Below, piece by piece: positions 1 through 9,969 of a stretch of 64,000 nucleotides of DNA (its first letter is position 1; every line of letters starts with the position of its first letter). The translations under genes were made by a program, and so were the position numbers. This DNA is from Luteibacter anthropi (GTDB lineage: Bacteria > Pseudomonadota > Gammaproteobacteria > Xanthomonadales > Rhodanobacteraceae), in NCBI RefSeq assembly GCF_011759365.1, contig NZ_JAARLZ010000004.1, positions 310,001 through 374,000 on the forward strand. Reading direction: 5' to 3'. Below the pieces are notes generated by a model. That model saw nothing but the letters and a program-made list of their open reading frames with translations, had not been told where the DNA came from and searched no databases.

Positions 1-254
1 GCGATGCGGGCGAGGTGGCGCGGGCCATGGAGCAGCGGGTGGTGGAGTTGCTGGGGGCTCTGGCCCGACCGGGGTGTATCTATGTGGTGGGTGCGTTGCC
101 CAAGACTCGCTCGGGGAAACTGCTGCGGCGCGCCTTGCAGGCGGTCGTTGAGGGGAGGGAGGCGGGGGATCTTTCGACACTGGATGATCCGGGGGCGTTG
201 GAGGGGATCCGGCGGGCGGTGGAGGCGGGGCCGCATTGTGGGCAGCGGCGGTAG
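1..254 (+). CDS. prpE: Propionate-CoA ligase PrpE, C-terminal fragment
   Basis: This is the last ~83 codons of a gene that enters from the left edge; the reading frame is open from base 3 and stops with TAG at 254. The sequence LPKTRSGKLLRR is the A10 motif of acyl-CoA synthetases, whose lysine acts in acyl-adenylate formation. The tail, which includes EGREAGDLSTLDDPGAL, resembles the C-terminus of PrpE more than that of acetyl-CoA synthetase Acs. PrpE activates propionate to propionyl-CoA in the cytoplasm and so feeds the methylcitrate cycle encoded just downstream by prpB and prpC. A 366-base gap filled with repeats separates it from prpB, so the downstream genes probably have their own promoter. 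Family membership is well supported; the choice of PrpE over a generic AMP-forming ligase rests on the tail and the neighbours. Confidence 0.8.
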   Translation, partial: DAGEVARAMEQRVVELLGALARPGCIYVVGALPKTRSGKLLRRALQAVVEGREAGDLSTLDDPGALEGIRRAVEAGPHCGQRR

Positions 255-257
255 GTG

Positions 258-433
258 TTCGGCTTCGCCGGTCGCGCGCAAGGCGCGCTCCTACACAAGC
301 TGCCCCGCCCGGGCGTGGTCGTGCACATGTCGTCCTGCCCGGGCGTGGTCGCGCGCATGTTGTCCTGCCCGGGCGTGGTCGTACACATGTCGTCCTGTAG
401 GAGCGCGCCTTGCGCGCGACCGGCGAAGCCGAA
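258..433. repeat. 38-bp inverted REP pair enclosing three 30-bp tandem repeats
   Basis: Two REP arms, 258-295 and 396-433, are exact reverse complements over 38 bases, extending past the usual REP core into TTCGGCTTCGCCGG. Between them, 306-394, lie three direct repeats of about 30 bases that differ at only a few positions (shared core CCCGGGCGTGGTCG followed by CATGTYGTC). A single further REP-like copy is at 485-511. Together with short spacers these fill the prpE-prpB gap; no gene is supported there. Confidence 0.85.
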
Positions 434-484
434 AATCCGGGTCATGCGTGGTGTCCCGGGGCCGCGCGCGAGCATCGCAGCCCA

Positions 485-511
485 TGCAGGAGCGAGCCTC
501 GCGCGCAACCG
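485..511 (+). repeat. REP-like palindrome, diverged copy
   Basis: A single copy reading GCAGGAGCGAGCCTCGCGCG followed by CAACCG. It differs from the main family by GAGCC for GCGCC and by CAGG for TAGG at the outer edge. It lies about 110 bases before prpB. Confidence 0.7.
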
Positions 512-590
512 TCCGGGCGGCGACTCTCCATCTGCCCGTGCCTCCCAAGGCTTAGCCGCACCGCAACAAGGCTTAAACAATCCTTCGCGC

Positions 591-596
591 TAAAAT
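591..596 (+). promoter_or_regulatory. Putative -10 element of prpB
   Basis: TAAAAT lies 25 bases before the prpB ATG inside CTAAAATGGCGG. A near-identical CTAAAATCGCGG precedes prpD at 11131-11142. The shared context suggests co-regulated promoters for the two separated prp units. No convincing -35 hexamer is visible, as expected for an activator-dependent promoter. Confidence 0.4.
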
Positions 597-620
597 GGCG
601 GTCTTTACGCGGAGAGTTCC

Positions 621-1508
621 ATGGCACAGCAAACCTCGCCCGGCGCCCGTTTCCGCGCCGCGCTGGCGGAAGAGAAGCCGCTGCAGGTGATCGGCGCGAT
701 CAACGCCAACCACGCCCTGCTGGCCAGGCGGGCCGGTTACCGTGCCATCTACCTCTCCGGCGGCGGCGTGGCCGCCGGCTCGCTGGGCCTGCCGGATCTC
801 GGCATCAACACCCTCGACGACGTGCTCACCGACGTGCGCCGCATCACCGATGTGTGTGACCTGCCGTTGCTGGTGGATATCGACACCGGCTTCGGCCCCA
901 GCGCCTTCAACATCGCGCGCACGGTGAAGAGCCTCATCAAGTTCGGCGCCGCGGCCTGCCACATCGAGGACCAGGTGGGCGCCAAGCGCTGCGGTCATCG
1001 CCCGGGCAAGGAAATCGTCAGCGCCGGCGAGATGGCCGACCGCGTCAAGGCGGCCGCCGATGCGAAGACCGATCCGGACTTCTTCCTCATCGCCCGCACC
1101 GATGCCATCGCCGTGGACGGCGTGGAAGCCGCTATCGAGCGCGCCATCGCCTGCGCCGAGGCCGGTGCCGATGCGATTTTCGTCGAGGCGGCCTACGACC
1201 TGCCCACCTACAAGCGTTTCACCGATGCGCTGAAGGTGCCGGTGCTGGCCAACATCACCGAATTCGGCCAGACCCCGCTGTTCAGCACCGAAGAGCTCGG
1301 CAGCGTTGGTGTCGGCATCGTGCTTTATCCGCTGTCTGCCTTCCGCGCCATGAACAAGGCCGCGGAAAACGTCTACACCGCCATCCGCCGCGACGGTCAC
1401 CAGCGCAACGTCATCGACACGATGCAGACGCGCGAAGAGCTCTACGACCGGATCGGTTACCACGAATACGAGCGTCGTCTCGACGCTCTTTTCTCGAAGA
1501 AGGGTTAA
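621..1508 (+). CDS. prpB: 2-methylisocitrate lyase PrpB
   Basis: Predicted cytoplasmic lyase that splits 2-methylisocitrate into pyruvate and succinate, the last step of the methylcitrate cycle of propionate use. The 295-residue length matches the family. The isocitrate-lyase/PEP-mutase fold signature includes the active-site loop [10 protein letters not shown] around residues 122-131, with catalytic Cys124, preceded by the metal-binding DIDTGFG stretch near residues 86-92. The ATG at 621 has a good Shine-Dalgarno (GGAGAG) just upstream. prpC follows 12 bases later on the same strand, so the two are almost certainly co-transcribed. Assignment is firm, because related lyases such as oxaloacetate decarboxylase lack this context. 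Confidence 0.95.
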   Translation: MAQQTSPGARFRAALAEEKPLQVIGAINANHALLARRAGYRAIYLSGGGVAAGSLGLPDLGINTLDDVLTDVRRITDVCDLPLLVDIDTGFGPSAFNIARTVKSLIKFGAAACHIEDQVGAKRCGHRPGKEIVSAGEMADRVKAAADAKTDPDFFLIARTDAIAVDGVEAAIERAIACAEAGADAIFVEAAYDLPTYKRFTDALKVPVLANITEFGQTPLFSTEELGSVGVGIVLYPLSAFRAMNKAAENVYTAIRRDGHQRNVIDTMQTREELYDRIGYHEYERRLDALFSKKG

Positions 1509-1520
1509 GGAGAGTCACGC

Positions 1521-2669
1521 ATGAGCGACACCACCACCCAGCCGAAGGCGAAGAAGTCGGTCGCCCTCTCCGGCGTGGCAGCCGGCAACACCGCGCTGTG
1601 CACCGTCGGCCGCAGCGGCAACGATCTTCACTACCGTGGCTATGACATCCACGACCTCGCGGCCAAGGGTTCGTTCGAAGAGGTGGCCTACCTGCTCGTC
1701 CACGGCGTGCTGCCGAACTGGATGGAGCTGAACGCCTATCGTGCCAAGCTCAAGCGCCTGCGCGGCCTGCCGGCCCCGGTGAAGGGCGCGCTGGAACTGC
1801 TTCCGGCCGCGACCCACCCGATGGACGTGATGCGCACCGGTGCCTCGGTGCTGGGCACCGTGCTTCCGGAGAAGGAAGACCACAACCTCACTGGCGCGCG
1901 CGATATTGCCGACCGCCTGATGGCCAGCTTTGGCTCCATGCTGCTGTACTGGTATCACTTCAGCCACAACGGCAAGCGCATCGAGACGGAAACCGACGAC
2001 GATTCCATCGCCGCGCATTTCCTGCACCTGCTGCACGGCAAGAAGCCGAGTGACCTGCATTCGCATGCGCTGGATCGCTCGCTGGTGCTGTATGCCGAGC
2101 ACGAGTTCAACGCCAGCACGTTCACCGCTCGCGTCATCGCCGGCACCGGTTCCGACATGTATTCGGCCATCACGGGTGCCATCGGTGCGCTGCGTGGTCC
2201 GAAGCATGGCGGTGCTAACGAAGTGGCGATGGAAATCATTGCCCGTTACCGCGATGCGGCCGAGGCGGAAGCCGATATCCGTGCGCGCGTGGAGCGCAAG
2301 GAAATCATCATCGGTTTCGGTCATCCGGTGTACACCGTGTCCGATCCGCGTAACGAGATCATCAAGGAAGTCTCGCGCAAGCTCTGCACCGACGGCGGCA
2401 ACCCGCGTCTGTTCGAGGTGTCGGAGAAGATCGAGAAGCTGATGTGGGAACTGAAGAAGATGTTCCCGAACCTCGACTGGTTCTCGGCATCGGCCTATCA
2501 CATGATGGGTGTGCCCACGGCCATGTTCACGCCGCTCTTTGTCATTGCGCGTACGTCGGGCTGGAGTGCGCATGTGATCGAGCAGCGCCAGGATGGCAAG
2601 ATCATTCGTCCGAGCGCGAATTACACGGGGCCGGAAGATCAGGTTTACGTGCCGATCGAGAAGCGTTGA
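1521..2669 (+). CDS. prpC: 2-methylcitrate synthase PrpC
   Basis: Condenses propionyl-CoA with oxaloacetate to 2-methylcitrate. The product is a 382-residue citrate-synthase-family protein, the short length typical of PrpC rather than of GltA (about 430 residues). Visible family motifs are PKHGGANE near residue 230 and GFGHPVYT near residue 270, which hold catalytic histidines, and [20 protein letters not shown] near the C-terminus. The start has a strong Shine-Dalgarno (AAGGAGAG) and lies 12 bases after prpB. It is convergent with fadH, with an inverted REP pair between them. No acnD or prpF follows, and prpD lies 8.5 kb away; that split is unusual for this pathway. Confidence 0.95.
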   Translation: MSDTTTQPKAKKSVALSGVAAGNTALCTVGRSGNDLHYRGYDIHDLAAKGSFEEVAYLLVHGVLPNWMELNAYRAKLKRLRGLPAPVKGALELLPAATHPMDVMRTGASVLGTVLPEKEDHNLTGARDIADRLMASFGSMLLYWYHFSHNGKRIETETDDDSIAAHFLHLLHGKKPSDLHSHALDRSLVLYAEHEFNASTFTARVIAGTGSDMYSAITGAIGALRGPKHGGANEVAMEIIARYRDAAEAEADIRARVERKEIIIGFGHPVYTVSDPRNEIIKEVSRKLCTDGGNPRLFEVSEKIEKLMWELKKMFPNLDWFSASAYHMMGVPTAMFTPLFVIARTSGWSAHVIEQRQDGKIIRPSANYTGPEDQVYVPIEKR

Positions 2670-2706
2670 GGTTTTAGGGAGCGCACACGTCAGGATGCGC
2701 TCTGGA

Positions 2707-2771
2707 CCGGTCGCGCGCAAGGCGCGCTCCTACAAGGTAACCCTGTAGGAGCGCGCCTCGCGCGCGACCGG
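2707..2771. repeat. Inverted REP pair between prpC and fadH
   Basis: Two REP arms at 2707-2734 and 2744-2771 face each other across 9 bases, giving a large potential hairpin between two convergent genes. No separate intrinsic terminator is visible there, so the pair may end or stabilise both transcripts. Confidence 0.9.
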
Positions 2772-2773
2772 AT

Positions 2774-4885
<2,112 letters not shown>

Positions 4886-5049
4886 TTAACAGGGCGGGGG
4901 CCCGCATGGCGTGCAAAGGGCGCTCTGGCGCGGGTGCAGCGGCTTCCTGCGAAAGGCATGCAACTTGCTCGGTTGGCTCAACCGGCGCGTCGGCAGGGCA
5001 CCCGGCCATTCGAAACAGGGGATTCGCATCGCTCACAGGAGACTCTCCC

Positions 5050-5967
5050 ATGCGTAAGACGCTTATTGCCTCGGCGATTCTGCTCGCCATCGGTTTTGCC
5101 TTGCCGGCCATGGCCGACGATACCCAGACGGGATCGTCCGGTGCATCCGCCCAGCGCAAGTCCATCGCCGTGCAGTACACGGACAACTCCACGTCCACTC
5201 CGACGACGACCAATACCACCACGAACACCACCAGCGATTCGTTCAACTCCACCACGGCCGTGGCGAACAGCACGCTCAACGGCACGGTGTCCAACATCAC
5301 GGTCAATCCCACGGGTAATGTCGCCACCAATGCCGGCAACGCCAGCGGCGGACGCGGCGGTGCAGGCGGCGCCGGCTATGGTGCGAAGGGCACGGGCGGC
5401 GACGGCGGCAACGGCGGCAGCAGCGGCCGGGCCGGGGCACGTGGCGCGGTGGGCGGCGATGGTTCGAGCAGCAGCGGCGATGCCGGATCGCTGACGGCAT
5501 CGGCAGGCGGCAACGCCTCCGGTAACGGTGGCGCGGCCTCCGGCGACGGCGGTGGCGCTCGTTCGCGCGGCGCAGGCGGTGGCGCGCCCTCGGGTGGTGC
5601 ATCGGCCAGCACGGGTGGCGCGAGCGCCAGCAGCGGCGGCGCGGGCACGTCAGGCGATGCCACGGCGACCGCGACCGGTGGCGCAGCCAACGGCGGTGCG
5701 GGTGGCGAAGCCACGGCCAGTTCCGGTGCAGCCGGTGCCGGCGCGGCGGGCGGCAACGGCTCGGGTGGTTCGGGCAGCGGCGCCAGCGGTGGTGCGGGCG
5801 GTGCCGGTGGTTCGGCCTCGGCGGCAGCCGGTGCGTTCACCGTGACCAACAACGCCGGCAGCGCGGGTACCGGTGCGGCGGGCATCTTCAATCTTGCCCA
5901 GAACAGCGGCGCGGCCTCGCTCATCCAGCAGAGCGTGAACGTGCAGGCCAACGTCAACGCCCACTGA
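5050..5967 (+). CDS. Exported Gly/Ala/Ser-rich protein, candidate fibre subunit
   Basis: Unrecognised family. The 305-residue product starts with a clear Sec signal peptide (cleavage near ALPAMA/DD, residue 22). An Asn/Thr-rich stretch follows (about 46-98), then a low-complexity Gly/Ala/Ser region (about 99-262) dense in GG, GA and GS steps with few charged residues. The end contains AQNSGAASLIQQSVNVQANV (about 283-302). That tail resembles motifs in the two small proteins encoded next. The ATG at 5050 is chosen over longer in-frame starts because of the AGGAGA ribosome site and the signal peptide. It is the first gene of a five-gene operon with a C39 peptidase and an outer-membrane pore, so I infer a secreted fibre or matrix subunit, analogous to but not homologous in repeats with FapC. 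Confidence 0.75.
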   Translation: MRKTLIASAILLAIGFALPAMADDTQTGSSGASAQRKSIAVQYTDNSTSTPTTTNTTTNTTSDSFNSTTAVANSTLNGTVSNITVNPTGNVATNAGNASGGRGGAGGAGYGAKGTGGDGGNGGSSGRAGARGAVGGDGSSSSGDAGSLTASAGGNASGNGGAASGDGGGARSRGAGGGAPSGGASASTGGASASSGGAGTSGDATATATGGAANGGAGGEATASSGAAGAGAAGGNGSGGSGSGASGGAGGAGGSASAAAGAFTVTNNAGSAGTGAAGIFNLAQNSGAASLIQQSVNVQANVNAH

Positions 5968-6029
5968 AACCCTGATCACGAAACCACGGGGCGCATGCCG
6001 CCCCGTGGCGACGTGGAGGTAGGTATGCC

Positions 6030-6368
6030 ATGCCAAGGTTCCGCGAAGCATGCACCGCCGTGCTGGCCCTGTTCGCCATGGGTGCGGCAGCAGGCCAGAG
6101 CCCTCCGCCCGTCACGCTGGGCTCGCCTGTTCCGGTGAGCCAGCTGGCAACGATGTGCGGCGGCAGCGATACCACGAACAACATCAACACCCAGGCGCTT
6201 ACCGGCGCGGTGAACGACAACCAGGCGAACAACACGGTCAGCGGGGGCAACCTTGTTTCCGGCAGCGCCTTCGGAGGGGCAGCCGGCCTGCCCACGGTGA
6301 TCCAGAATTCGGGCAACAACGTGCTGATCCAGAACGCGACCATCGTGACGGTGAGGATGGTCCCGTGA
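6030..6368 (+). CDS. Small exported protein with double-glycine motif, candidate amyloid subunit
   Basis: Product of 112 residues with a Sec signal peptide (residues 1 to about 22, ending AAAG/Q). A leader-like element, VPVSQLATMCGGSD, follows with Gly-Gly at residues 44-45. The remaining ~67 residues are rich in Asn, Gly and Thr and contain VIQNSGNNVLIQNATIVTV near the end. The double-glycine element resembles that of the protein encoded at 7045-7524 and is the kind of site C39 peptidases cut. Its stop overlaps the GTG start of the C39 peptidase gene by four bases (GTGA), so the two are translationally coupled. I do not recognise the family. A role as a minor or nucleating fibre subunit, like FapB, is inference from layout. 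Confidence 0.7.
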   Translation: MPRFREACTAVLALFAMGAAAGQSPPPVTLGSPVPVSQLATMCGGSDTTNNINTQALTGAVNDNQANNTVSGGNLVSGSAFGGAAGLPTVIQNSGNNVLIQNATIVTVRMVP

Positions 6369-7048
6369 AAGCGAAGGGCATGCTCGGCCTGGCCCTGCTG
6401 ATGGTGGCGACCGCCAGCCATGCAGGGCGGGCCGAGGTGCAGACCTCGCCGGGCACGTCGTATCCGCTGCACCTGACCAGCCTGAAAGAAGCGCGTTTCC
6501 GCAACACCATCCGGCAGAAATACGACTTCAGCTGCGGCTCTGCTGCCGTCGCGACCTTGCTCACCTATCAGTACGCGTATCCCGTCGACGAGCAGGCGGC
6601 GTTCGACATGATGTACGAGAACGGCGACCGGGCGAAAATCGGACGGGAAGGGTTCTCGTTGCTGGACATCAAGCGTTTCCTCGCCTCGCGCGGCTTCGAT
6701 GCCGATGGTTTCGCCGTGCCATTGCAGAAGCTCGACGACGAGGGCATGCCGGCCATCGTCCTCATCGACGAACGCGGCTACCACCATTTCGTGGTGGTGA
6801 AGGGCTATCGCAACGGACGCGTGCTCATCGGCGATCCGGCGCGCGGCACGCGCTCGATGTCGCAGCGTCGCTTTGACGACCTGTGGAAGAACCGCATCGT
6901 CTTCGTGATCCACAACCAGCGCGACCGCGCCATTTTCAACAGCCCTCGCGACTGGACGGTGGCGCCTGCCGCGCCGCTGGGCGAGGGCATCGAACGCAAC
7001 GGTCTCGCTCCCATCGTGATGCCCAAGCGTGGGCCGGGGGATATATGA
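6365..7048 (+). CDS. Periplasmic C39-family peptidase, FapD-like
   Basis: Cysteine peptidase predicted to act in the periplasm. Residues 1-20 form a Sec signal peptide ending ASHA. All C39 active-site residues are visible: Gln51 and Cys57 in RQKYDFSCGSAAVATLL, His141 in YHHFVVVKGY and Asp157 in VLIGDPARG. Unlike bacteriocin exporters it has no ABC-transporter domains; a stand-alone exported C39 protein is what FapD is in the Pseudomonas Fap amyloid operon. The GTG start overlaps the previous stop, and its own stop overlaps the next ATG (ATGA). Flanking genes encode proteins with Gly-Gly leader motifs, the likely substrates. The fold and catalytic residues are seen; the substrate pairing is inferred. 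Confidence 0.85.
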   Translation: MKAKGMLGLALLMVATASHAGRAEVQTSPGTSYPLHLTSLKEARFRNTIRQKYDFSCGSAAVATLLTYQYAYPVDEQAAFDMMYENGDRAKIGREGFSLLDIKRFLASRGFDADGFAVPLQKLDDEGMPAIVLIDERGYHHFVVVKGYRNGRVLIGDPARGTRSMSQRRFDDLWKNRIVFVIHNQRDRAIFNSPRDWTVAPAAPLGEGIERNGLAPIVMPKRGPGDI

Positions 7049-7524
7049 ACAGGCGCGTGCTCGTCGTCGGTGTCGTGCTGTTGGTGGCAAGCCTGCCGCT
7101 GCGGGCCGCCGATTTCACTCGTCAGGAGGCTTTGCCGGATGCGGCGCTCGACCAGGTGCGCGGCGGCATGGACCTGGGAAACGATGTGCTCGCGTCGCTC
7201 TCACTCCAGCGCACCGTGCTCGTCAACGGCATGGAAGTGATACAGAACAGCGTATCGATCCCGGATATCGCCCACATCACCACCGATCAGGCCACGGCGC
7301 TGTCCGATGCACTACGGGCCACCACGATCACCACCGGCATCGGTGGCGTATCCACCGACCTGGGCAGTTCCAGCGGTGCGCTGGTCATCCAGAACTCACT
7401 CAATAACCAGGCCATCTCGGCCACCACATCGATCGACGCATCGGTGAACAGCGCACGCATGCTGCAGAACCTGCGGCTCGGCGAGGCCATACAGGACGCG
7501 ACGATCCAGTTCCGGGGGAACTAA
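7045..7524 (+). CDS. Exported protein with double-glycine leader and repeated QNS motif
   Basis: 159-residue product. Residues 1-22 form a Sec signal peptide (ending LRAA/D). Residues 25-41 read RQEALPDAALDQVRGG, a striking match to double-glycine leaders of the LxxxELDxVxGG type. The rest has two VIQNS segments (65-69 and 114-118) in Ser/Thr/Asn/Ala-rich sequence predicted to form beta strands. Cleavage after Gly41 would release about 118 residues. It is translationally coupled to the C39 peptidase upstream and lies 3 bases before the pore gene. No named family is recognised. The position corresponds to FapE-like or FapB-like subunits of functional amyloid operons; that role is inference. 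Confidence 0.72.
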   Translation: MNRRVLVVGVVLLVASLPLRAADFTRQEALPDAALDQVRGGMDLGNDVLASLSLQRTVLVNGMEVIQNSVSIPDIAHITTDQATALSDALRATTITTGIGGVSTDLGSSSGALVIQNSLNNQAISATTSIDASVNSARMLQNLRLGEAIQDATIQFRGN

Positions 7525-7527
7525 CCC

Positions 7528-8877
7528 ATGTATCGCAATGGCAGGGTGATGCAGGCGGGCAGGCGCGCGGGCGTGTTTTCGCTTGCGGTGCTGCCCATGT
7601 GGATCGGCGCATGTCTTGCGCAGGACGCCAGTGTCGATCCGGCGCTGCGCGAGAAGATCGAGGCGCAGGGGCGCAAGCTCGATGCCATGCGAAGTCGCAT
7701 GGCCGAGCAGCTGGCCGAGCTGGAGCAGATGAAGCGGGATCTTTCCGCGCAGGAGGCACAGTACGCCGACCTGCGCAAGGCGGTGGGCCTGAATGCATTG
7801 GACGATGCGCGCGGTGGTTCGGCCGCCGTGGCAACGGCGTCAGGTGATCCTCCGCCGGTCGGATCGCCTGTACAGGCCGTTGCAGCCAGTCCTGTTGGTA
7901 GGCGGCCTGAGCAAGACGAGCGACCGCCCGAGGTGGCGCCGATCTTCGACCAGCCCGGCGTGCTCACGCCGCGCGGCAAGCTGATCGTCGAGCCTTCCTA
8001 CCAGTACGGCTATTCATCGGCCGACCGCGTGGCGCTGGTGGGCTATACGGTGATCCCGGCCATTCTTATCGGCCTCATCGACGTGCGTCAGGTGAAGACC
8101 ACCACGCAGACGGCGGCGGTGGCATTTCGCTATGGCCTCACCAATCGCATGGAGCTTGAGGTTCGCATCCCGTATGTGGATACGCATACCGACACGATCA
8201 GCCGCGAGATCTTCACCGGTACGGCGCAGGACAGTCTCTACACCACCAGCGGCAAGGGCATCGGCGATATCGAGGCGACGCTGCGCTACCAGCTGAACGA
8301 TGGCGGGGCGGACAAGCCGTACTACGTGGGCTGGCTACGGGCCAAGTCGCGCACGGGGCGCGATCCGTTCGAGGTGACGACCGATTGCATCACGCGGTGC
8401 CTGGAGAACTTCACCGGCACGGGCCTGCCTGTCCAGAGTCCCACGGGTAGCGGATTTTATTCGGCACAGGCGGGTGTGACGTGGCTTTACCCGTCTGATC
8501 CGGTCGTGTTCTTCGGTAACGTGAGTTATCTGCACAACTTCGAACGCCACAACGTGAGCCGCAACGTGTTGCTGGAGGGCAAGCAGTTCCTCGGCAATGT
8601 CAAGGCGGGCGATATTGCCGATGTGAGCGTCGGCATGGGGCTTTCGCTGAACGAGAAGGCCTCGATCAGTATCGGTTACGACCAGAGTTTCGTCGGTCGC
8701 ACCACGCAGAACGGAAATTCCGTGCCCGGTTCGGCACGCGTGACGCTCGGTTCGTTGCTGCTTGGTGGCTCCTATCGATTCAACGACAAGGAAACACTGA
8801 ACGTGACGCTAGGCGTTGGCGTGACTCGCGATACGCCGGATTCCACGGTGACGGTGCGCTTGCCTATAACGTTGTGA
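7528..8877 (+). CDS. Outer-membrane beta-barrel pore with N-terminal coiled coil, FapF-like
   Basis: 449 residues. A signal peptide (to about residue 31, ending GACLAQ) is followed by a heptad-rich coiled coil (about 38-85: LREKIEAQGRKLDAMRSRMA and on). A Pro/Ala-rich linker leads to a C-terminal beta barrel from about residue 150 (FDQPGVLTPRGKLIVEPSYQ) that ends with alternating strand sequence. This order of signal, trimerising helix, linker and barrel is that of FapF, the trimeric pore that exports Pseudomonas Fap amyloid subunits. The barrel resembles the phenol-degradation MetA-like transporter superfamily to which FapF is distantly related. It is the last gene of the operon. An ATG seven codons in is an alternative start, and the GAC before LAQ could be a weak lipobox. 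Confidence 0.75.
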   Translation: MYRNGRVMQAGRRAGVFSLAVLPMWIGACLAQDASVDPALREKIEAQGRKLDAMRSRMAEQLAELEQMKRDLSAQEAQYADLRKAVGLNALDDARGGSAAVATASGDPPPVGSPVQAVAASPVGRRPEQDERPPEVAPIFDQPGVLTPRGKLIVEPSYQYGYSSADRVALVGYTVIPAILIGLIDVRQVKTTTQTAAVAFRYGLTNRMELEVRIPYVDTHTDTISREIFTGTAQDSLYTTSGKGIGDIEATLRYQLNDGGADKPYYVGWLRAKSRTGRDPFEVTTDCITRCLENFTGTGLPVQSPTGSGFYSAQAGVTWLYPSDPVVFFGNVSYLHNFERHNVSRNVLLEGKQFLGNVKAGDIADVSVGMGLSLNEKASISIGYDQSFVGRTTQNGNSVPGSARVTLGSLLLGGSYRFNDKETLNVTLGVGVTRDTPDSTVTVRLPITL

Positions 8878-9029
8878 ATGCATCTGCGCAATGTTTTCAC
8901 AATGTATTCACTGAACGATTTTGCAACACTCGCAAGTTCCCGTGCACGTCTTGCACACATAAGGGCTCGTTAAGATTTCAAACGGGGGTTCGAACACACA
9001 CTATAAAAACCTGCAGGGAGTTTTCTTAC

Positions 9030-9890
9030 ATGCGCACTCGTCACCATCGTTTCGGCAAGGCCACGGCTGGCCTCGCACTCGCTTCACTCGCTGTCTTCGG
9101 TGCCGCTGCGCATGCGCAGGACAGTGGTTACGCCAAGAAGTCCCAGTCCCCCGCGCTGGACAATATCAGCCTGTGGGTGGGTGGTTACTACACCAACAAC
9201 GACACGAACATCGGTGCCCACACCGATATCCTCAACTCGCGCGGCAACCTGAATCTCGAGCACGACCTCGACTTCAAGAAGCACAAGACCGTGCCGCGCG
9301 TGCGTCTCGACTTCCTCATCGGTGAGCACCAGGGCTTCTCGTTCGACTACTACGAAGTCGATCGCGACCACTCCAAGACCCTCTCCGATGGCATCAACTT
9401 CCTCGGCACGCCGATCGAAGCCACCGCTCGCGTGAAGGGCGATCTCAAGTTCACCTTCGGCAGCGCCGCGTACAAGTGGTGGTTCGGTACCGGCAACGAC
9501 GTGTTCGGCGTTGGCCTGGGTGCGGCTTACTACAAGGTGCACGCGAGCATCTACGGTTCGGCCACCGTCAATGGCGACGGTTTTGCCGATGGTGCCAGCG
9601 CCAACGAAAGCGCCTGGGCGCCGAACCTGCAGCTGGGCTGGCGTCACGCGTTCAACGACCAGTGGCGCATGTATGTGAATGCGTCGGGCGTGAAGAAGAA
9701 CGGTGGCAGCCTGAATGGCCACATCTACGACGCCGCCATCGGTCTTGAGTGGTTCCCGTGGCAGAACGTGGGCTTCGGTGCGGAGTACGCGTACACGAAG
9801 ATCAAGCTCAACCAGGACAAGCGTCGTTACGACCTCGACCTGGACATGAAGCTCACCGGTCCGGCTGCTTACGTCCGCCTGCGCTTCTGA
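9030..9890 (+). CDS. Outer-membrane beta-barrel protein of unknown function
   Basis: 286 residues with a Sec signal peptide (cleavage near AHAQ/D, residue 31), then alternating amphipathic strands ending in the aromatic residue expected for BAM-inserted barrels (YVRLRF). Strands such as VPRVRLDFLIGEHQGFSFDY and FGVGLGAAYYKVHASIYGSA suggest a barrel of eight to ten strands. The ATG follows GGGAG at a good distance. A 150-base AT-richer gap separates it from the FapF-like gene, with TATAAA at 9002-9007 as a possible -10, and an intrinsic terminator follows. It is therefore likely a separate unit, though it may serve the neighbouring export operon. No substrate can be named. Confidence 0.8.
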   Translation: MRTRHHRFGKATAGLALASLAVFGAAAHAQDSGYAKKSQSPALDNISLWVGGYYTNNDTNIGAHTDILNSRGNLNLEHDLDFKKHKTVPRVRLDFLIGEHQGFSFDYYEVDRDHSKTLSDGINFLGTPIEATARVKGDLKFTFGSAAYKWWFGTGNDVFGVGLGAAYYKVHASIYGSATVNGDGFADGASANESAWAPNLQLGWRHAFNDQWRMYVNASGVKKNGGSLNGHIYDAAIGLEWFPWQNVGFGAEYAYTKIKLNQDKRRYDLDLDMKLTGPAAYVRLRF

Positions 9891-9910
9891 TTGCCTCGTT
9901 TGCTGGATAC

Positions 9911-9940
9911 AAAAAGGCCGCCTTCGGGCGGCCTTTTTTC
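9911..9940 (+). terminator. Intrinsic terminator after the outer-membrane protein gene
   Basis: Stem GGCCGCC, loop TTCG, stem GGCGGCC, then TTTTTT. The stem is preceded by AAAAA, so it may also work from the other strand. Confidence 0.92.
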
Positions 9941-9969
9941 TGCGTCGCGCGGACCGGATACCGCTGACC

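Noticed and set aside
306-394. Short direct repeats that could suggest a CRISPR array
   Set aside because: The three 30-base units are adjacent with no unique spacers and no cas genes are present.
5598-5895. Gly-rich region as a PE-PGRS or collagen-like protein
   Set aside because: There is no PE domain and no regular Gly-X-Y triplet pattern; composition alone is similar.
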